From NCBI GenBank assembly GCA_947175265.1, contig CAMWMD010000009.1, positions 20,040 through 84,039 on the forward strand: a stretch of 64,000 nucleotides of DNA, read 5' to 3'. This document shows positions 10,701-19,254 of this stretch, one piece after another. Numbering within the stretch: position 1 is the stretch's first letter; each line of letters starts with the position of its first letter. Position numbers and translations under genes: made by a program. Origin of the DNA: an uncultured Porphyromonadaceae bacterium. Its GTDB lineage: Bacteria > Bacteroidota > Bacteroidia > Bacteroidales > Muribaculaceae. The notes below the pieces were generated by a model. The model did no database searches. It had not been told where the DNA came from and saw only the letters and a list, made by a program, of their open reading frames with translations.

Positions 10701-12624
10701 GACGTAGAGCCGCTCCGGGATTCTTTGAAAGTGCGTTTATCGTGAATGCCCCGTCATGCAGGGTCACGTCAGCCACAATATCATGGAGCACCTTCTTTTC
10801 GTAGACGAGGGAGTTTATGTCAAGTTTCACGTCGGTGGAGGCATGCGGCAGGGTAGGGTTGAATCCGGCGCCGCGGGCATTGAGGTGAGCCGTCACGAGA
10901 CCAACCCCAACCGTCGGGGCGAAGTGCGCCACATTGACGTTGCGCAGGCTCACGTCGGCCTGATAATTCTCGGAAGTCAAACTCACCCTGCCATCGGCAG
11001 CCACATCTCCGGCAGAGGTCAGGAGGGAGAAGTCGGCGCCGTATGTCTGCCGGTCAGCGGTGGCTGTGCCCTTGAGTTTCATGGAGGGCACCTTGAAGCC
11101 CATGTCGCCCATGAAGGCATCTATGACAGAGGGGTCGGTGACGGCACCGTCAAAAGAGAGGTTGGCACGCATCTTCTTGTAATCAAGGGCATCTGCGGCG
11201 CGCCCCTTTGCATTCAGGGAGAATACACCCGGCACGGCGACATCAAATTTGGGTATGTCGACATCCCCCAAGGAGCCGTCGGCCGCTATCGCGAGATTCA
11301 GCGGCGAGCGTTTTGGGAGGCGGGAGGTATAAGGTTTCAGTGTAGGCATGAAAGCCTCAATGTCGGGGAAGCCGATGCTTCCGGAGAGGTCGGCCTTCAG
11401 AGGTGCGGAAGGATTCAACTGCATCAGGGCGAAAGGTATCCCCGCGGTAGCCGAGATGTTTGAATAGAGGGTCTTCATCTCGAGCCCTTTGAGGCTCAGT
11501 CCTGTGGAATCCACTCCGATTGTTCCCGAGCCCTGTGTTATGGCGAGTCCGCTCCGTTCTTTGGCAGTGATGCGGGTTATGGGGAGTTCTACAGTCGAGG
11601 CGGCGTTATAGAAGTCGTTGAGGGTGATGTTGACATCGTTGACCTGTATGTATGAGGGGTCAAATCCTGGGAGCGGCTTCGCATCCTTTACGGCATAGAG
11701 AGCCTTGAAACGGTTAAGTTCCACGGTGTCGCCCTTTATTATCATCGGAGGGGAGGCGGTGGCGGTGGAGTCTGCGGCGGGAGCTGGATGCGCGGCCACA
11801 TATTCCGGAGTCGGGGTCAGATAGACGGCATCGCCGTCTGAAGCGCCGAGATATTCAGCCGTGACAAGGTTTTTCCCAAGATCAATCACACCCTTGCGCA
11901 GATGCAGGTTTCCGGCGGTCAGTGTAAGTGTGTCGATGGTGGGCAGCATCCCCATAGAGAATGTGAAATTGTCAAGCCTGAGGTCGTTTGCCTTTATGAG
12001 GAACGGTGTGGATGTTGAATCCTGTGAAGGCTGTTTTTTCCAGACGTCCATAAAAAGGGAGAGGTTGCCGTCTTTCAGCAACGCCTTGTTCAGCAGAATC
12101 TCACTTTTGGCGATGTTTGCCGCGCTCTTGTCGTCGACTTCGAGCAATCCGGCCTTTATCTTGAGTATCATGGAGGAATCGGGCGCGACCATGCGGTATC
12201 CTCCGTCTATGAGTTTCAGACGGTTTATGTCAACGTCAAGGTTGAGCAGAGGACGCAGTTTCACGTCGGCGATTACCTCTTTCGCATACACCATCGTGTC
12301 GCCGGTGGCCTCTACAATCGTCACCCCCTTCAGGGATATGTCGACCGGCCATTTTAAGCGGAAACTGTCAATGGCGATATCCATACCCGTAGATTTGCGG
12401 ACCATGTTGCAGGCGATGTCCTTGACAAAGGTCTGCACGGGAGGGACGTATAGGAGCACGGGAATCAACAGCACCGCGATCACAATCCACATCAGTGTTT
12501 TCAGAGTGACCCGGAGCCATTTGGGGCGTATCAAATGTCTCTTCCCCTTCTTGACCGGAGGAGCGGCCGGTTCGTTGACAGTCTGTTCCCCTTCGGGGAG
12601 TGGAGTCTTATCTGAATCGTTCAT
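7699..12624 (-). CDS. tamB: TamB translocation and assembly module protein
   Basis: Very long AsmA/TamB-type protein of 1641 residues. After about 30 polar residues there is one inner-membrane anchor (TLMWIVIAVLLIPVLLY, about residues 42–58), followed by VRKSTGMDIAIDSF, a typical TamB/AsmA start. Repetitive beta strands then form the predicted periplasmic lipid groove, and the last 450 residues are the DUF490/TamB domain with SYSYQMSKSLFNNRFKIS and ILEGEITETGVGF. The C-terminal extension is Arg-rich and ends in SYKNNR. It works with TamL, whose start it overlaps. The upstream VanZ-like gene ends 27 bases before it, so they may share a transcript. Confidence 0.88.
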   Translation of the reverse strand: MNDSDKTPLPEGEQTVNEPAAPPVKKGKRHLIRPKWLRVTLKTLMWIVIAVLLIPVLLYVPPVQTFVKDIACNMVRKSTGMDIAIDSFRLKWPVDISLKGVTIVEATGDTMVYAKEVIADVKLRPLLNLDVDINRLKLIDGGYRMVAPDSSMILKIKAGLLEVDDKSAANIAKSEILLNKALLKDGNLSLFMDVWKKQPSQDSTSTPFLIKANDLRLDNFTFSMGMLPTIDTLTLTAGNLHLRKGVIDLGKNLVTAEYLGASDGDAVYLTPTPEYVAAHPAPAADSTATASPPMIIKGDTVELNRFKALYAVKDAKPLPGFDPSYIQVNDVNITLNDFYNAASTVELPITRITAKERSGLAITQGSGTIGVDSTGLSLKGLEMKTLYSNISATAGIPFALMQLNPSAPLKADLSGSIGFPDIEAFMPTLKPYTSRLPKRSPLNLAIAADGSLGDVDIPKFDVAVPGVFSLNAKGRAADALDYKKMRANLSFDGAVTDPSVIDAFMGDMGFKVPSMKLKGTATADRQTYGADFSLLTSAGDVAADGRVSLTSENYQADVSLRNVNVAHFAPTVGVGLVTAHLNARGAGFNPTLPHASTDVKLDINSLVYEKKVLHDIVADVTLHDGAFTINALSKNPGAALRLDGSGTLAPDLYTFDLVSRIDELDLHSLGLSPEENHGKGEIFLTGSASPDKWLYDADIRVENLEWTAGNQYFAVPGTIDANFKSTIDNVSASLDALMASVRFNSQSGLKHLIDSFTLASDSVMKQIDRRDLNVEQLQHTLPPFILDLNASGKGIVGKYLNTMGMSLDTVYGQITNDSLIQARLGAIEISNTSMRADTLTFDMKQRGTLLDYQLHMGNRANNPISEFADVSLNGYIGSNRLLLSLSQKNQKGETGYRLGMTGAFTDSLISVHFTPLKATIAYLPWKFNTDNHIEFNMLNRHISADLSAESNESSIYLKTQTGKNGNDEIHLTLNNIKVQDFLRMSVFAPPLTASVNADLNMGYTNQWFYGNGTIGVTGFTYDKIRVGDFDLGLRAGHNNDGSTGALASLKIDGEDALVAKMMLSPDSTGNIVPRKLGIELTEFPLKIANAFLGRDVASLSGHLNGAIDMKGSFNKPQFFGSIACDSVGVYIPMMASSLKFDNDSITVADNIVNFNDFDIWGQNRNPLTINGQVNASDFSNILFNLTANASNFQLIGNTKKSKGDIYGKVFLNLNAGVTGPMAHMNVNANLDILSTTDVTYSVPQTTVELTQQDASGVVKFVNFNDTAQVAKADSVTSPLSMRIVAGVTIQPGTQVEVDIPGTATTGNGKVEISPSGTLNYFQNYMGDMRLNGQLNIGNGYAKYSVPVVGEKKFTFDPESYVHWNGDIMNPRLSIAATDEIKTNLIEGGNSRLVNFLVKLSVGNTLSAPKVLFDLSTDDDMSIQNDLLSMSPDQRSMAAINLLLTGQYSGGGVKTASSDMLQGALYGMLTSQLNSWMANHVKGVDLSFGVNQYDKTVNGETGSTTSYSYQMSKSLFNNRFKISVGGNYSTDASADENFSENLISDISFEYILKQTNSMTMYARLFRHTGYESILEGEITETGVGFVMKRRLATLRRLFRFGRRRRNDDARNEKNDTAPREATPFLAPLPPASLDSTSYKNNR

Positions 12625-12651
12625 CGTGAAGTGGAGTTTGCAGGTATGGAA

Positions 12652-13092
12652 TCAATTTGATTTGTCAATGAGTCGTTTCAAGAGCGGATTAATCACCATA
12701 ATCCAACCGACGGCGCAAATGGCGGCGCCGATGAAATCGGCCAGCATGTCGGTGTATTCGAACCCCCGGCCCATAGCCATTTCCCTTTGCACCACCTCTA
12801 TGATACAACCCAAAATGGTGGAGCAGGCGGCCGCACCCACAACAATTCGAGGTTTTACCGGACGCCATTGTGTCTTTCTGACGTAGTCAAGAAGTATCAT
12901 GACGGTCAGGAAGCCGAACATCAGGGCGTGGGCCACCTTGTCGGCACCCGGGAACAGGCGTGGGGAATCAGGACCCAACGGGTCGGGACTGAGGGTAAGC
13001 CACAGAATGAGCAGGGTAGTGAGCATGGAGAGGAGGGCAGCCGGGATGCCGGCAAGCCAATCCATAATTTTCTTTATTGAAGATTGTCTCAT
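12652..13092 (-). CDS. VanZ-like family membrane protein
   Basis: About 146 residues from the ATG giving MRQSSIKKI (a GTG 33 bases upstream is possible but adds a non-conserved stretch). It has four hydrophobic segments. VanZ-like features are the N-terminal helix ending in LTLSPDP, the DKVAHALMFGFLT segment (about residues 49–61) and EVVQREMAMGRGFEYTDMLADFIGA in the third and fourth helices. VanZ proteins were named from teicoplanin resistance, but most homologues including this one have no assigned role. It lies 27 bases upstream of tamB on the same strand. Confidence 0.75.
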   Translation of the reverse strand: MRQSSIKKIMDWLAGIPAALLSMLTTLLILWLTLSPDPLGPDSPRLFPGADKVAHALMFGFLTVMILLDYVRKTQWRPVKPRIVVGAAACSTILGCIIEVVQREMAMGRGFEYTDMLADFIGAAICAVGWIMVINPLLKRLIDKSN

Positions 13093-13171
13093 GCTGTTGC
13101 TATTGTTGCGGATGACTGAATACACGTCCCGTGACTAATTAACGCAAGTGGATAAGCAAATGTTTTAACAT

Positions 13172-13954
13172 TTATTTATAATTGGAGAATTTACCATCTC
13201 GCCAAGCCTCAATGATTACCCTCGAGAGGGATGGCATGGTGGGGAGCACCGGCATATCATCGGGGGAGAAGAAGCCTCCGGAGGTTATCTCGCCGTCGGC
13301 GAAGCGGAGTTCACCTCCGGCGTATTTTGCGGTGAAACCCATCATGAGCTGGTAGGGGAAAGGCCATGCCTGGCTTCCGAAATATCTGACATCGGTCACG
13401 TCAAGGTCGGTCTCCTCCTTGATTTCCCTTCTTACGCACTCTTCGAGGCTTTCCCCCGTCTCCACATAACCGGCCACGAGAGTCTTGACCTCGGGATTGC
13501 GGAGTGTTGAGGCATGCACGAGCAGGGCTTCGTCTCCCTTGAGGACGAGCACCACGATGGCGGGATTCAGACGCGGGAAATACTCATGGCCGCATTCCGG
13601 GCATCTCTTGCTTATTTCGGAGGCTCTTTCCAGCCTGTGTCCGTCGCGGCTACAGAATAGTTCGCTCTCACTCCAGTTTATCAGTTCCGCGCCTTTTGCG
13701 GCAGCCCTGTATTTGTCATCGGGGAGTATTTCCCATGATTCCCGGAGGCCGTATCTCACGCACTCCGGCGGAAAGACGGCCACGGCATTGATTGGGGCAG
13801 CCTTGTAGCCGGGGAAAACGAAGGTCTCAGTCCCTTCGGGTATGGAAATCTCATCCTCTTTCGGGAGGCGGAGCCGCCCGCCGTCGTTCATCAGCAAGAT
13901 ATGGGATGAGCCCGTGAGCAAAAGTTCTGTCATCGGTCTGTCAGTTATTATCAT
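13172..13954 (-). CDS. nudC: NudC-type NAD(H) pyrophosphatase
   Basis: Nudix hydrolase of about 260 residues that cleaves NAD(H), or NAD caps on RNA, to NMN(H) and AMP. The NudC-specific segment is present as SQAWPFPYQLM (family consensus SQPWPFP), just after the Nudix box GYVETGESLEEC..REIKEETDLDV. A zinc-ribbon region precedes it (FCSRDGH ... CPECG). Two oddities: the second Cys of the first zinc knuckle is Asp, and the Gly near the end of the Nudix box is Asp. The start is uncertain: this ATG overlaps folK by 14 bases, the next one (13933) leaves an 8-base gap, and a GTG at 13981 is also possible. It is the last gene of the rimP–nusA–infB–folK set. Confidence 0.82.
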   Translation of the reverse strand: MIITDRPMTELLLTGSSHILLMNDGGRLRLPKEDEISIPEGTETFVFPGYKAAPINAVAVFPPECVRYGLRESWEILPDDKYRAAAKGAELINWSESELFCSRDGHRLERASEISKRCPECGHEYFPRLNPAIVVLVLKGDEALLVHASTLRNPEVKTLVAGYVETGESLEECVRREIKEETDLDVTDVRYFGSQAWPFPYQLMMGFTAKYAGGELRFADGEITSGGFFSPDDMPVLPTMPSLSRVIIEAWRDGKFSNYK

Positions 13955-14432
13955 CCTGTTTTTCCAATTCTTCAAGGTCACGGAGCATTTCCACTGCGTT
14001 TTTCCCGGAGGCGGGATGTGTCCAGCCGGGAGCCAGTTCGGCCAAGGGTTCCAGGAAGAAACGGCGCAGGGGAAGCCTCGGGTGTGGCACGGTCAGTTGC
14101 GGAGTGTCAACCACCAAGCGGTCAATGGCGATTATGTCGATATCTATCTCCCGGTCCGCGTATTCTCCTGTGGGGGTGCGGTGAGGGAGGGAAGAAAGCG
14201 ACTGCTCAATCTCCTTTATTGCCTCCAGAATTGCCTCCGGCTCCTCATCGGAATGGAAAGCCAGGGCAAGATTCAAAAAAGAATGGGTGGAATCATACCC
14301 CCAGGGGGCAGATTCCACCACATGACTTATCTCAAAATTACCGAACCGCTCGCCGAGCATGCGCACGGCACGGCTCAGATGCAGACGGCGGTTGCCGAGA
14401 TTGCTCCCGATATTGACAATGACGAAAGCCAT
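13941..14432 (-). CDS. folK: FolK, 6-hydroxymethyl-dihydropterin pyrophosphokinase
   Basis: HPPK of 163 residues, the normal length. It transfers pyrophosphate from ATP to 6-hydroxymethyl-7,8-dihydropterin in folate synthesis. Seen in order: IVNIGSNLGNR at the N-terminus, ESAPWGY, SFLNLAL, and the signature DREIDIDIIAID followed by VPHPRLPLRRFFLEPL. All expected catalytic features are present. The ATG overlaps the infB stop by one base (TGATG), so it is translated from the same message, an unusual neighbour for infB. Confidence 0.92.
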   Translation of the reverse strand: MAFVIVNIGSNLGNRRLHLSRAVRMLGERFGNFEISHVVESAPWGYDSTHSFLNLALAFHSDEEPEAILEAIKEIEQSLSSLPHRTPTGEYADREIDIDIIAIDRLVVDTPQLTVPHPRLPLRRFFLEPLAELAPGWTHPASGKNAVEMLRDLEELEKQDDNN

Positions 14433-17290
14433 CAGAGAGATTTTTTCACTTCAACCTCTTCGTAGGCCTCGATCATATCCCCTTCGCGGATATCGTTGTA
14501 GCCCTGAACGGAGAGACCGCAGTCGTAGCCGGAGACGACATCCTTGACATCGTCTTTGAAACGCTTGAGCGAACCGAGTTCTCCGGAGTAGATCACGATG
14601 CCGTCGCGTATCACGCGCACTTTGCTTGTGCGCTTGATCTTGCCGTCGCGCACGATAGCGCCGGCGATTGTGCCCACCTTGGAGATGTGGTAGGTCTGGA
14701 GCACTTCTGCGGTGCCGGTGATTTCCTCTTTGATTTCGGGGGCGAGAAGACCCTCCATAGCATCCTTAACCTCCTCAATAGCCTTGTAGATGACTGAGTA
14801 AAGACGGATTTCCACACCCTCTTTCTCAGCCTCCTTACGGGCAGCCCCGGAAGGACGCACCTGGAAGCCGATGATGATAGCATCGGAGGCGGCGGCAAGA
14901 GTCACATCGCTCTCGGATATGGCGCCTACACCCTTATGAAGCACGTTGACCTGAATCTCCGGAGTGGAGAGTTTGATGAGAGAATCGGAAAGCGCCTCCA
15001 CCGAACCGTCGACGTCGCCCTTGACGACGAGGTTGAGTTCGTGGAAGTCGTTGAGGGCACGGCGGCGGCCGAGTTCCTCAAGGCCGGGACGCTTCTTGGT
15101 GCGGAGTCCGAGCTCACGCTGGAGCTGCTCCCTCTTGGCCGCTATCTCACGGGCCTCCTGCTCAGTCTCGAGCACGTTGAAAGTGTCGCCGGCTGTCGGG
15201 GCACCGTTCATGCCGAGGATAAGCACCGGGGTGGAGGGTCCGGCCTCGGTGATGCGCTGGTTGCGCTCGTTGAACATCGCCTTGATTTTGCCATAGTGTG
15301 TGCCCGCAAGGATTACGTCGCCCACTTTGAGGGTGCCGTTCTGCACAAGCACGGTCGCCACGTATCCGCGACCCTTGTCAAGACTTGACTCAATCACGGA
15401 GCCTATTGCAAGACGATCGGGATTAGCCTTGAGGTCAAGCATCTCTGCTTCAAGCAATACTTTCTCCATGAGTTCATCCACGCCGATACCTTTCTTCGCG
15501 GAAATGTCCTGACTCTGGTATTTACCACCCCATTCCTCGACGAGGTAGTTCATGTTGGCCAGCTGTTCCTTGATTTTGTCGGGATTGGCCGTGGGCTTAT
15601 CTATCTTATTTATGGCGAACACCATAGGCACGCCGGCAGCCGAGGCGTGGTTAATGGCCTCGATTGTCTGGGGCATCACATCGTCGTCGGCAGCCACTAT
15701 GATGATGGCGAGGTCGGTGACCTTGGCACCGCGGGCACGCATGGCAGTGAAGGCCTCATGACCGGGGGTATCAAGGAATGTGATGCGGCGTCCGTCGGAA
15801 AGTTTCACGTTATATGCGCCGATATGCTGGGTGATGCCACCTGCCTCACCGGCGATGACGTTGGCGTTGCGGATATAGTCGAGAAGTGAGGTCTTACCGT
15901 GGTCTACGTGACCCATGACGGTCACAATCGGGGGACGCGGCACGAGATCCTCCTCGCTGTCTTCCTCAGGAGCGATGGCCTCCGTCACGTCTGCGCTGAC
16001 GTATTCCGTGGTGAATCCGAATTCCTCAGCCACGATGTTGATAGTCTCTGCATCGAGACGCTGGTTGATCGACACCATCACTCCGATGTTCATACATGTG
16101 GCGATGACGTTGTTGACGGGCACCTCCATGAGGTTGGCGAGGTCGTTGGCAGTCACAAACTCGGTGAGCTGTATCACCTTGCTTTCAGCCTCTTCACGGC
16201 GCTGGTTCTCGAGCTCACGGTTGTGAAGGGCCTCTTTCTTCTCCTTACGCCACTTCACGCCTTTCTTGGGAGCCTTGTTTGTGAGGCGTGCGAGCGTCTC
16301 CTTCACCTGCTTCTGCACATCCTCCTGGTTTGTCTCCTGCTTCTGCTGACGGTCGTTGCGGCGGTTCTTCTGAGCGCCGTCGCCCTTGCGGTCGTTGCGT
16401 TTTGACCCCTGCGCGCCGTTCTGACCCTGACCCTGCTTGCCCTCGGCATTCTTCTTCTTGTTGCGGTCGGCACCGAATCCGGGTTGTGAGGCAGCCTTCT
16501 CGATGTCGATCTTCTCCTTTCCGATGCGTTTGCGCTTCTTGCGGTCGGAGTTTGCATCACCGGCCTGGGTAGCGGCACCGGCACCCTGGCGGTTCTTGTC
16601 GCCACGGCGGCGGTCGTCCTTGCCGCGTTTCTTGGGGCGTGTGCTCTGGTTGAGCGAGGAGAGGTCGATCTTGCCGAGCACCTTCAGTTCAGGCTTTTCG
16701 GCAGGTGCGCCGAGGCGGAAGACGTTGTTTTCAGCCTCCTGCGCGGGAGCCTCGGCAGGCGCGCTCTCCTCCTTGCGGGGAGCCTCCGCAGCCACGGGCT
16801 CGGGTGCTGTCTGCTTCACCGCCTTTTTCTGCACGTTCTCTCTCTGTTCGGCTTTGGGAGCCTGCTCCTGTCGGGGAGCGGCCGGAGCCTTGGGCTGCTC
16901 CTGCTCAGGGCGTGGGGCAGGCTGAGGCTCAGCCGCACGAGGTTGTGCCGGAGCCGGTTTGGATGGACGGGCGCCACCTCGGCGCGCCGCATCCAGGTCA
17001 ATTTTGCCGAGCACTTTCGGCCCGGTCACAGTAGGGGCAGACCCCGGCTGTTCCGGACGGCGCTCGTTTTTCTCTTTCTTGGCATCCTTGCGTTTCTGGA
17101 TGTTGCCTTCGACTTTCTGCTTGTCGGCCTTGTCGTTGCTGAATTCGCTCATCAGCATGGACACGGCGCTGTCGTCGATACGCGCGTTAGGGTTGTTCTC
17201 GACAACAATGTTGTGCTTGTTGAGGAAGTCAACCACAGTGCCCACTCCGACATTGAGATCTTTTGCTACTTTGCTTATTTTAGTGCGCAT
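14432..17290 (-). CDS. infB: Translation initiation factor IF-2
   Basis: IF-2 of 952 residues. An IF2N domain at the start ([19 protein letters not shown]) is followed by a 330-residue charged Ala/Pro/Lys/Arg-rich linker with low sequence complexity. A second IF2N-like unit comes next, then the G domain with GHVDHGKTS (about residues 458–466), DTPGHEAF and NKIDK, and domains II–IV to the C-terminus. It brings fMet-tRNA to the 30S subunit and promotes subunit joining using GTP. It sits 60 bases after nusA in the classic rimP–nusA–infB operon. The GC-rich linker gives long antisense reading frames that are not genes. Confidence 0.97.
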   Translation of the reverse strand: MRTKISKVAKDLNVGVGTVVDFLNKHNIVVENNPNARIDDSAVSMLMSEFSNDKADKQKVEGNIQKRKDAKKEKNERRPEQPGSAPTVTGPKVLGKIDLDAARRGGARPSKPAPAQPRAAEPQPAPRPEQEQPKAPAAPRQEQAPKAEQRENVQKKAVKQTAPEPVAAEAPRKEESAPAEAPAQEAENNVFRLGAPAEKPELKVLGKIDLSSLNQSTRPKKRGKDDRRRGDKNRQGAGAATQAGDANSDRKKRKRIGKEKIDIEKAASQPGFGADRNKKKNAEGKQGQGQNGAQGSKRNDRKGDGAQKNRRNDRQQKQETNQEDVQKQVKETLARLTNKAPKKGVKWRKEKKEALHNRELENQRREEAESKVIQLTEFVTANDLANLMEVPVNNVIATCMNIGVMVSINQRLDAETINIVAEEFGFTTEYVSADVTEAIAPEEDSEEDLVPRPPIVTVMGHVDHGKTSLLDYIRNANVIAGEAGGITQHIGAYNVKLSDGRRITFLDTPGHEAFTAMRARGAKVTDLAIIIVAADDDVMPQTIEAINHASAAGVPMVFAINKIDKPTANPDKIKEQLANMNYLVEEWGGKYQSQDISAKKGIGVDELMEKVLLEAEMLDLKANPDRLAIGSVIESSLDKGRGYVATVLVQNGTLKVGDVILAGTHYGKIKAMFNERNQRITEAGPSTPVLILGMNGAPTAGDTFNVLETEQEAREIAAKREQLQRELGLRTKKRPGLEELGRRRALNDFHELNLVVKGDVDGSVEALSDSLIKLSTPEIQVNVLHKGVGAISESDVTLAAASDAIIIGFQVRPSGAARKEAEKEGVEIRLYSVIYKAIEEVKDAMEGLLAPEIKEEITGTAEVLQTYHISKVGTIAGAIVRDGKIKRTSKVRVIRDGIVIYSGELGSLKRFKDDVKDVVSGYDCGLSVQGYNDIREGDMIEAYEEVEVKKSL

Positions 17291-17350
17291 ATATTGGTGA
17301 AGGGTTGTTTTCTTTTATTTATTTCGGGGGAGAGGGGAGGCAGGGTCCGC

Positions 17351-18598
17351 TTATTCGTCAAACTCGGCCTTGATGACATTGAGCACATGCTGCACGGTGT
17401 CATCCTCAAGGTCGGCCTGCTCAAGTTTCTCGGGAGTCGCGTTGAGCACGGCTTTGGCGGTGCCGAGGCCTATGTTCTTGAGCTGCTCGATTACCCATCC
17501 GTCGATTTCGTCACGGAATTCGTCGAGGTAGATGTCTTCCTCGCCCTCCTCTATGTCGCGGTAGACGTCAATGGTGTAGCCTGTGAGCATGGTGGCGAGG
17601 CGTATGTTGAGGCCACCCTTGCCGATAGCGAGCGACACCTCCTCGGGATGAAGGAATACCTCGGCTTTCTTCTCCTCCTCATTGAGACGGATGGAGGATA
17701 TGCTGGCAGGGCTGAGGGCTCTCTGGATGAACAGTTGGGGATTGGCCGTATATGAGATTACGTCGATGTTCTCGTTGCGGAGTTCGCGTACGATGCCGTG
17801 TATGCGGCTGCCCTTTATGCCGACGCATGCACCTACGGGGTCGATACGGTCGTCATAACTCTCTACGGCTATCTTGGCGCGTTCTCCCGGGATGCGTGCC
17901 ACCGAGCGAATGGTGATTAGTCCGTCGTGAATCTCGGGCACCTCCTGCTCGAACAGGCGGCGGAGGAAACGCTCGTCGGTGCGCGATACGATCACCTTGG
18001 GGTTGTTGTTGTTGTTGTCAACGCGCTTCACGACTGCGCGGACCATATCGCCCTTATGGAATGAATCGCTCGGAATCTGCTCGTCTTTGGGCATGATGAG
18101 TTCGTTCTGATCCTCATCTATAAGGAGGGCCTCACGCTTCCACACCTGATGCACCTCGCCGTTGATGATTTCACCCTCAAGGTTCTTGAACTTGGAGGAT
18201 ATCGCCTCCTTCTGGAGGTCGAGAATCTTCGACTGGAGTGTCTGGCGGAGATTCAGGATGGCGCGGCGTCCGAATTTCTCGAAGAATATCTGTTTTGAGA
18301 CCTCTTCGCCGATTTCACATTCCGGATCAATCTCACGGGCTTCGGTGAGGCCGATTTCCATGTTGGGCTTAGCCACCTCGCCGTCAGGCACCACCTTGAG
18401 ATTCTGATATATCTCGCAGTCGCCCTTGTCGGGGTTCATGATGACGTCGAAGTTTTCGTCAGACTCGAACATCTTCGCGAGGACATTGCGGAAAGACTCT
18501 TCGAGCACACTTATCATCGTGGTCTTGTCGATATTCTTGAGCTCCTTGAACTCTGCAAACCGGTCTACCATGTTGACCGTCTCTGCTTTTTTTGCCAT
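17351..18598 (-). CDS. nusA: Transcription factor NusA
   Basis: NusA of 415 residues, the short form typical of Bacteroidetes that lacks the extra acidic repeats of E. coli. An N-terminal RNAP-binding domain (MVDRFAEFKELKNIDK...) is followed by an S1 domain around residues 130–200 (INGEVHQVWKREALLIDEDQ), then two KH domains (DPVGACVGIKGSRIHGIVREL and VSLAIGKGGLNIRLA). The C-terminal part has one acidic HhH-like stretch. It modulates pausing, termination and antitermination. It begins 7 bases after rimP. Confidence 0.96.
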   Translation of the reverse strand: MAKKAETVNMVDRFAEFKELKNIDKTTMISVLEESFRNVLAKMFESDENFDVIMNPDKGDCEIYQNLKVVPDGEVAKPNMEIGLTEAREIDPECEIGEEVSKQIFFEKFGRRAILNLRQTLQSKILDLQKEAISSKFKNLEGEIINGEVHQVWKREALLIDEDQNELIMPKDEQIPSDSFHKGDMVRAVVKRVDNNNNNPKVIVSRTDERFLRRLFEQEVPEIHDGLITIRSVARIPGERAKIAVESYDDRIDPVGACVGIKGSRIHGIVRELRNENIDVISYTANPQLFIQRALSPASISSIRLNEEEKKAEVFLHPEEVSLAIGKGGLNIRLATMLTGYTIDVYRDIEEGEEDIYLDEFRDEIDGWVIEQLKNIGLGTAKAVLNATPEKLEQADLEDDTVQHVLNVIKAEFDE

Positions 18599-18605
18599 AA
18601 GACTT

Positions 18606-19070
18606 TTAGAATTGTAGTAGATATTTGGTATATTTCACATCTCCGTAGGGGAATGTCTGCTCCACTTTCTCCACTACGGGACGGCGTGCGCCCTCAGGTT
18701 TCACTTTCTCTTCAGTCACAATCGTGAAGCCTGATTCGTCTGCGCCCTTCAGCATCCCTTTCAGTTTTTTACCCTCTTTCGTGAGAACCTCCACCTCGTT
18801 GCCGATATTCTTGACATATTGGCGCACGACCTTGAAGGGGGATGTGATTCCCGAGGAGCCGACCTCAAGTTCGTAATCCTCCACGTCGCGGTCGAACTCA
18901 TCCTCAATTTCACGGGTGAGCTGCACGCAGCGGTCTATGTCTACACTTGTGTCGGAATCGATTTCGACCCTTATCTCATTGCCGGATCCTATTTCCAGCT
19001 CCACAAGGTATAGGTCGGTGCCCTCAAGCTGTTTCTCTATGAAGGCGGCAAGCGCGGTCTTGTCGATCAT
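18606..19070 (-). CDS. rimP: Ribosome maturation factor RimP
   Basis: RimP of 154 residues, first gene of the rimP–nusA–infB–folK–nudC operon, needed for 30S maturation. Visible features are VELEIGSGNEIRVEIDSDTSVDIDRC (described here in parts: VELEIG, then DIDRCVQLTREIE), the LEVGSSGITSPFK motif near residue 68 and a C-terminal SH3-like beta domain. The gene is preceded by a purine-rich AAAGGAG 7 bases from the ATG, more Shine–Dalgarno-like than most starts in this window. Confidence 0.92.
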   Translation of the reverse strand: MIDKTALAAFIEKQLEGTDLYLVELEIGSGNEIRVEIDSDTSVDIDRCVQLTREIEDEFDRDVEDYELEVGSSGITSPFKVVRQYVKNIGNEVEVLTKEGKKLKGMLKGADESGFTIVTEEKVKPEGARRPVVEKVEQTFPYGDVKYTKYLLQF

Positions 19071-19104
19071 CTGTGTTCTCCTTTCTTTTTTAGTGGGTTG
19101 GGGT

Positions 19105-19155
19105 AAAAAATGCGGAGGAGACTGATGTCCCCTCCGGAATGCTTTTGCAAAGATA
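19105..19155 (-). promoter_or_regulatory. rimP-operon leader: -7 box, GC hairpin and T-run
   Basis: Reading the minus strand, a Bacteroidetes -7 box TATCTTTG occupies 19155–19148. It is followed by a hairpin at 19135–19114 (stem GGAGGgGAC/GTCtCCTCC, ATCA loop) and, three bases later, six T at 19110–19105. This is either the terminator of dnaX, which ends at 19255, or a leader attenuator of the rimP operon. A good -33 partner for the box is not obvious, so start-site placement is tentative. Confidence 0.5.
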
Positions 19156-19254
19156 ATAAATATTTATGGCTTTATCCCCTTCGCGGATAGAGTCTACACG
19201 CTTTTTATTGCGAAATTAACAATATTTAATATCCAGATTATATTTTTAACACCC

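Noticed and set aside
10756..12886. Long plus-strand open frames over tamB
   Set aside because: Antisense shadows of the TamB coding region with no recognisable protein features.
14936..17755. Several long plus-strand open frames over infB and nusA
   Set aside because: They are antisense to highly conserved genes, arise from GC-rich codon bias, and show no domain features.
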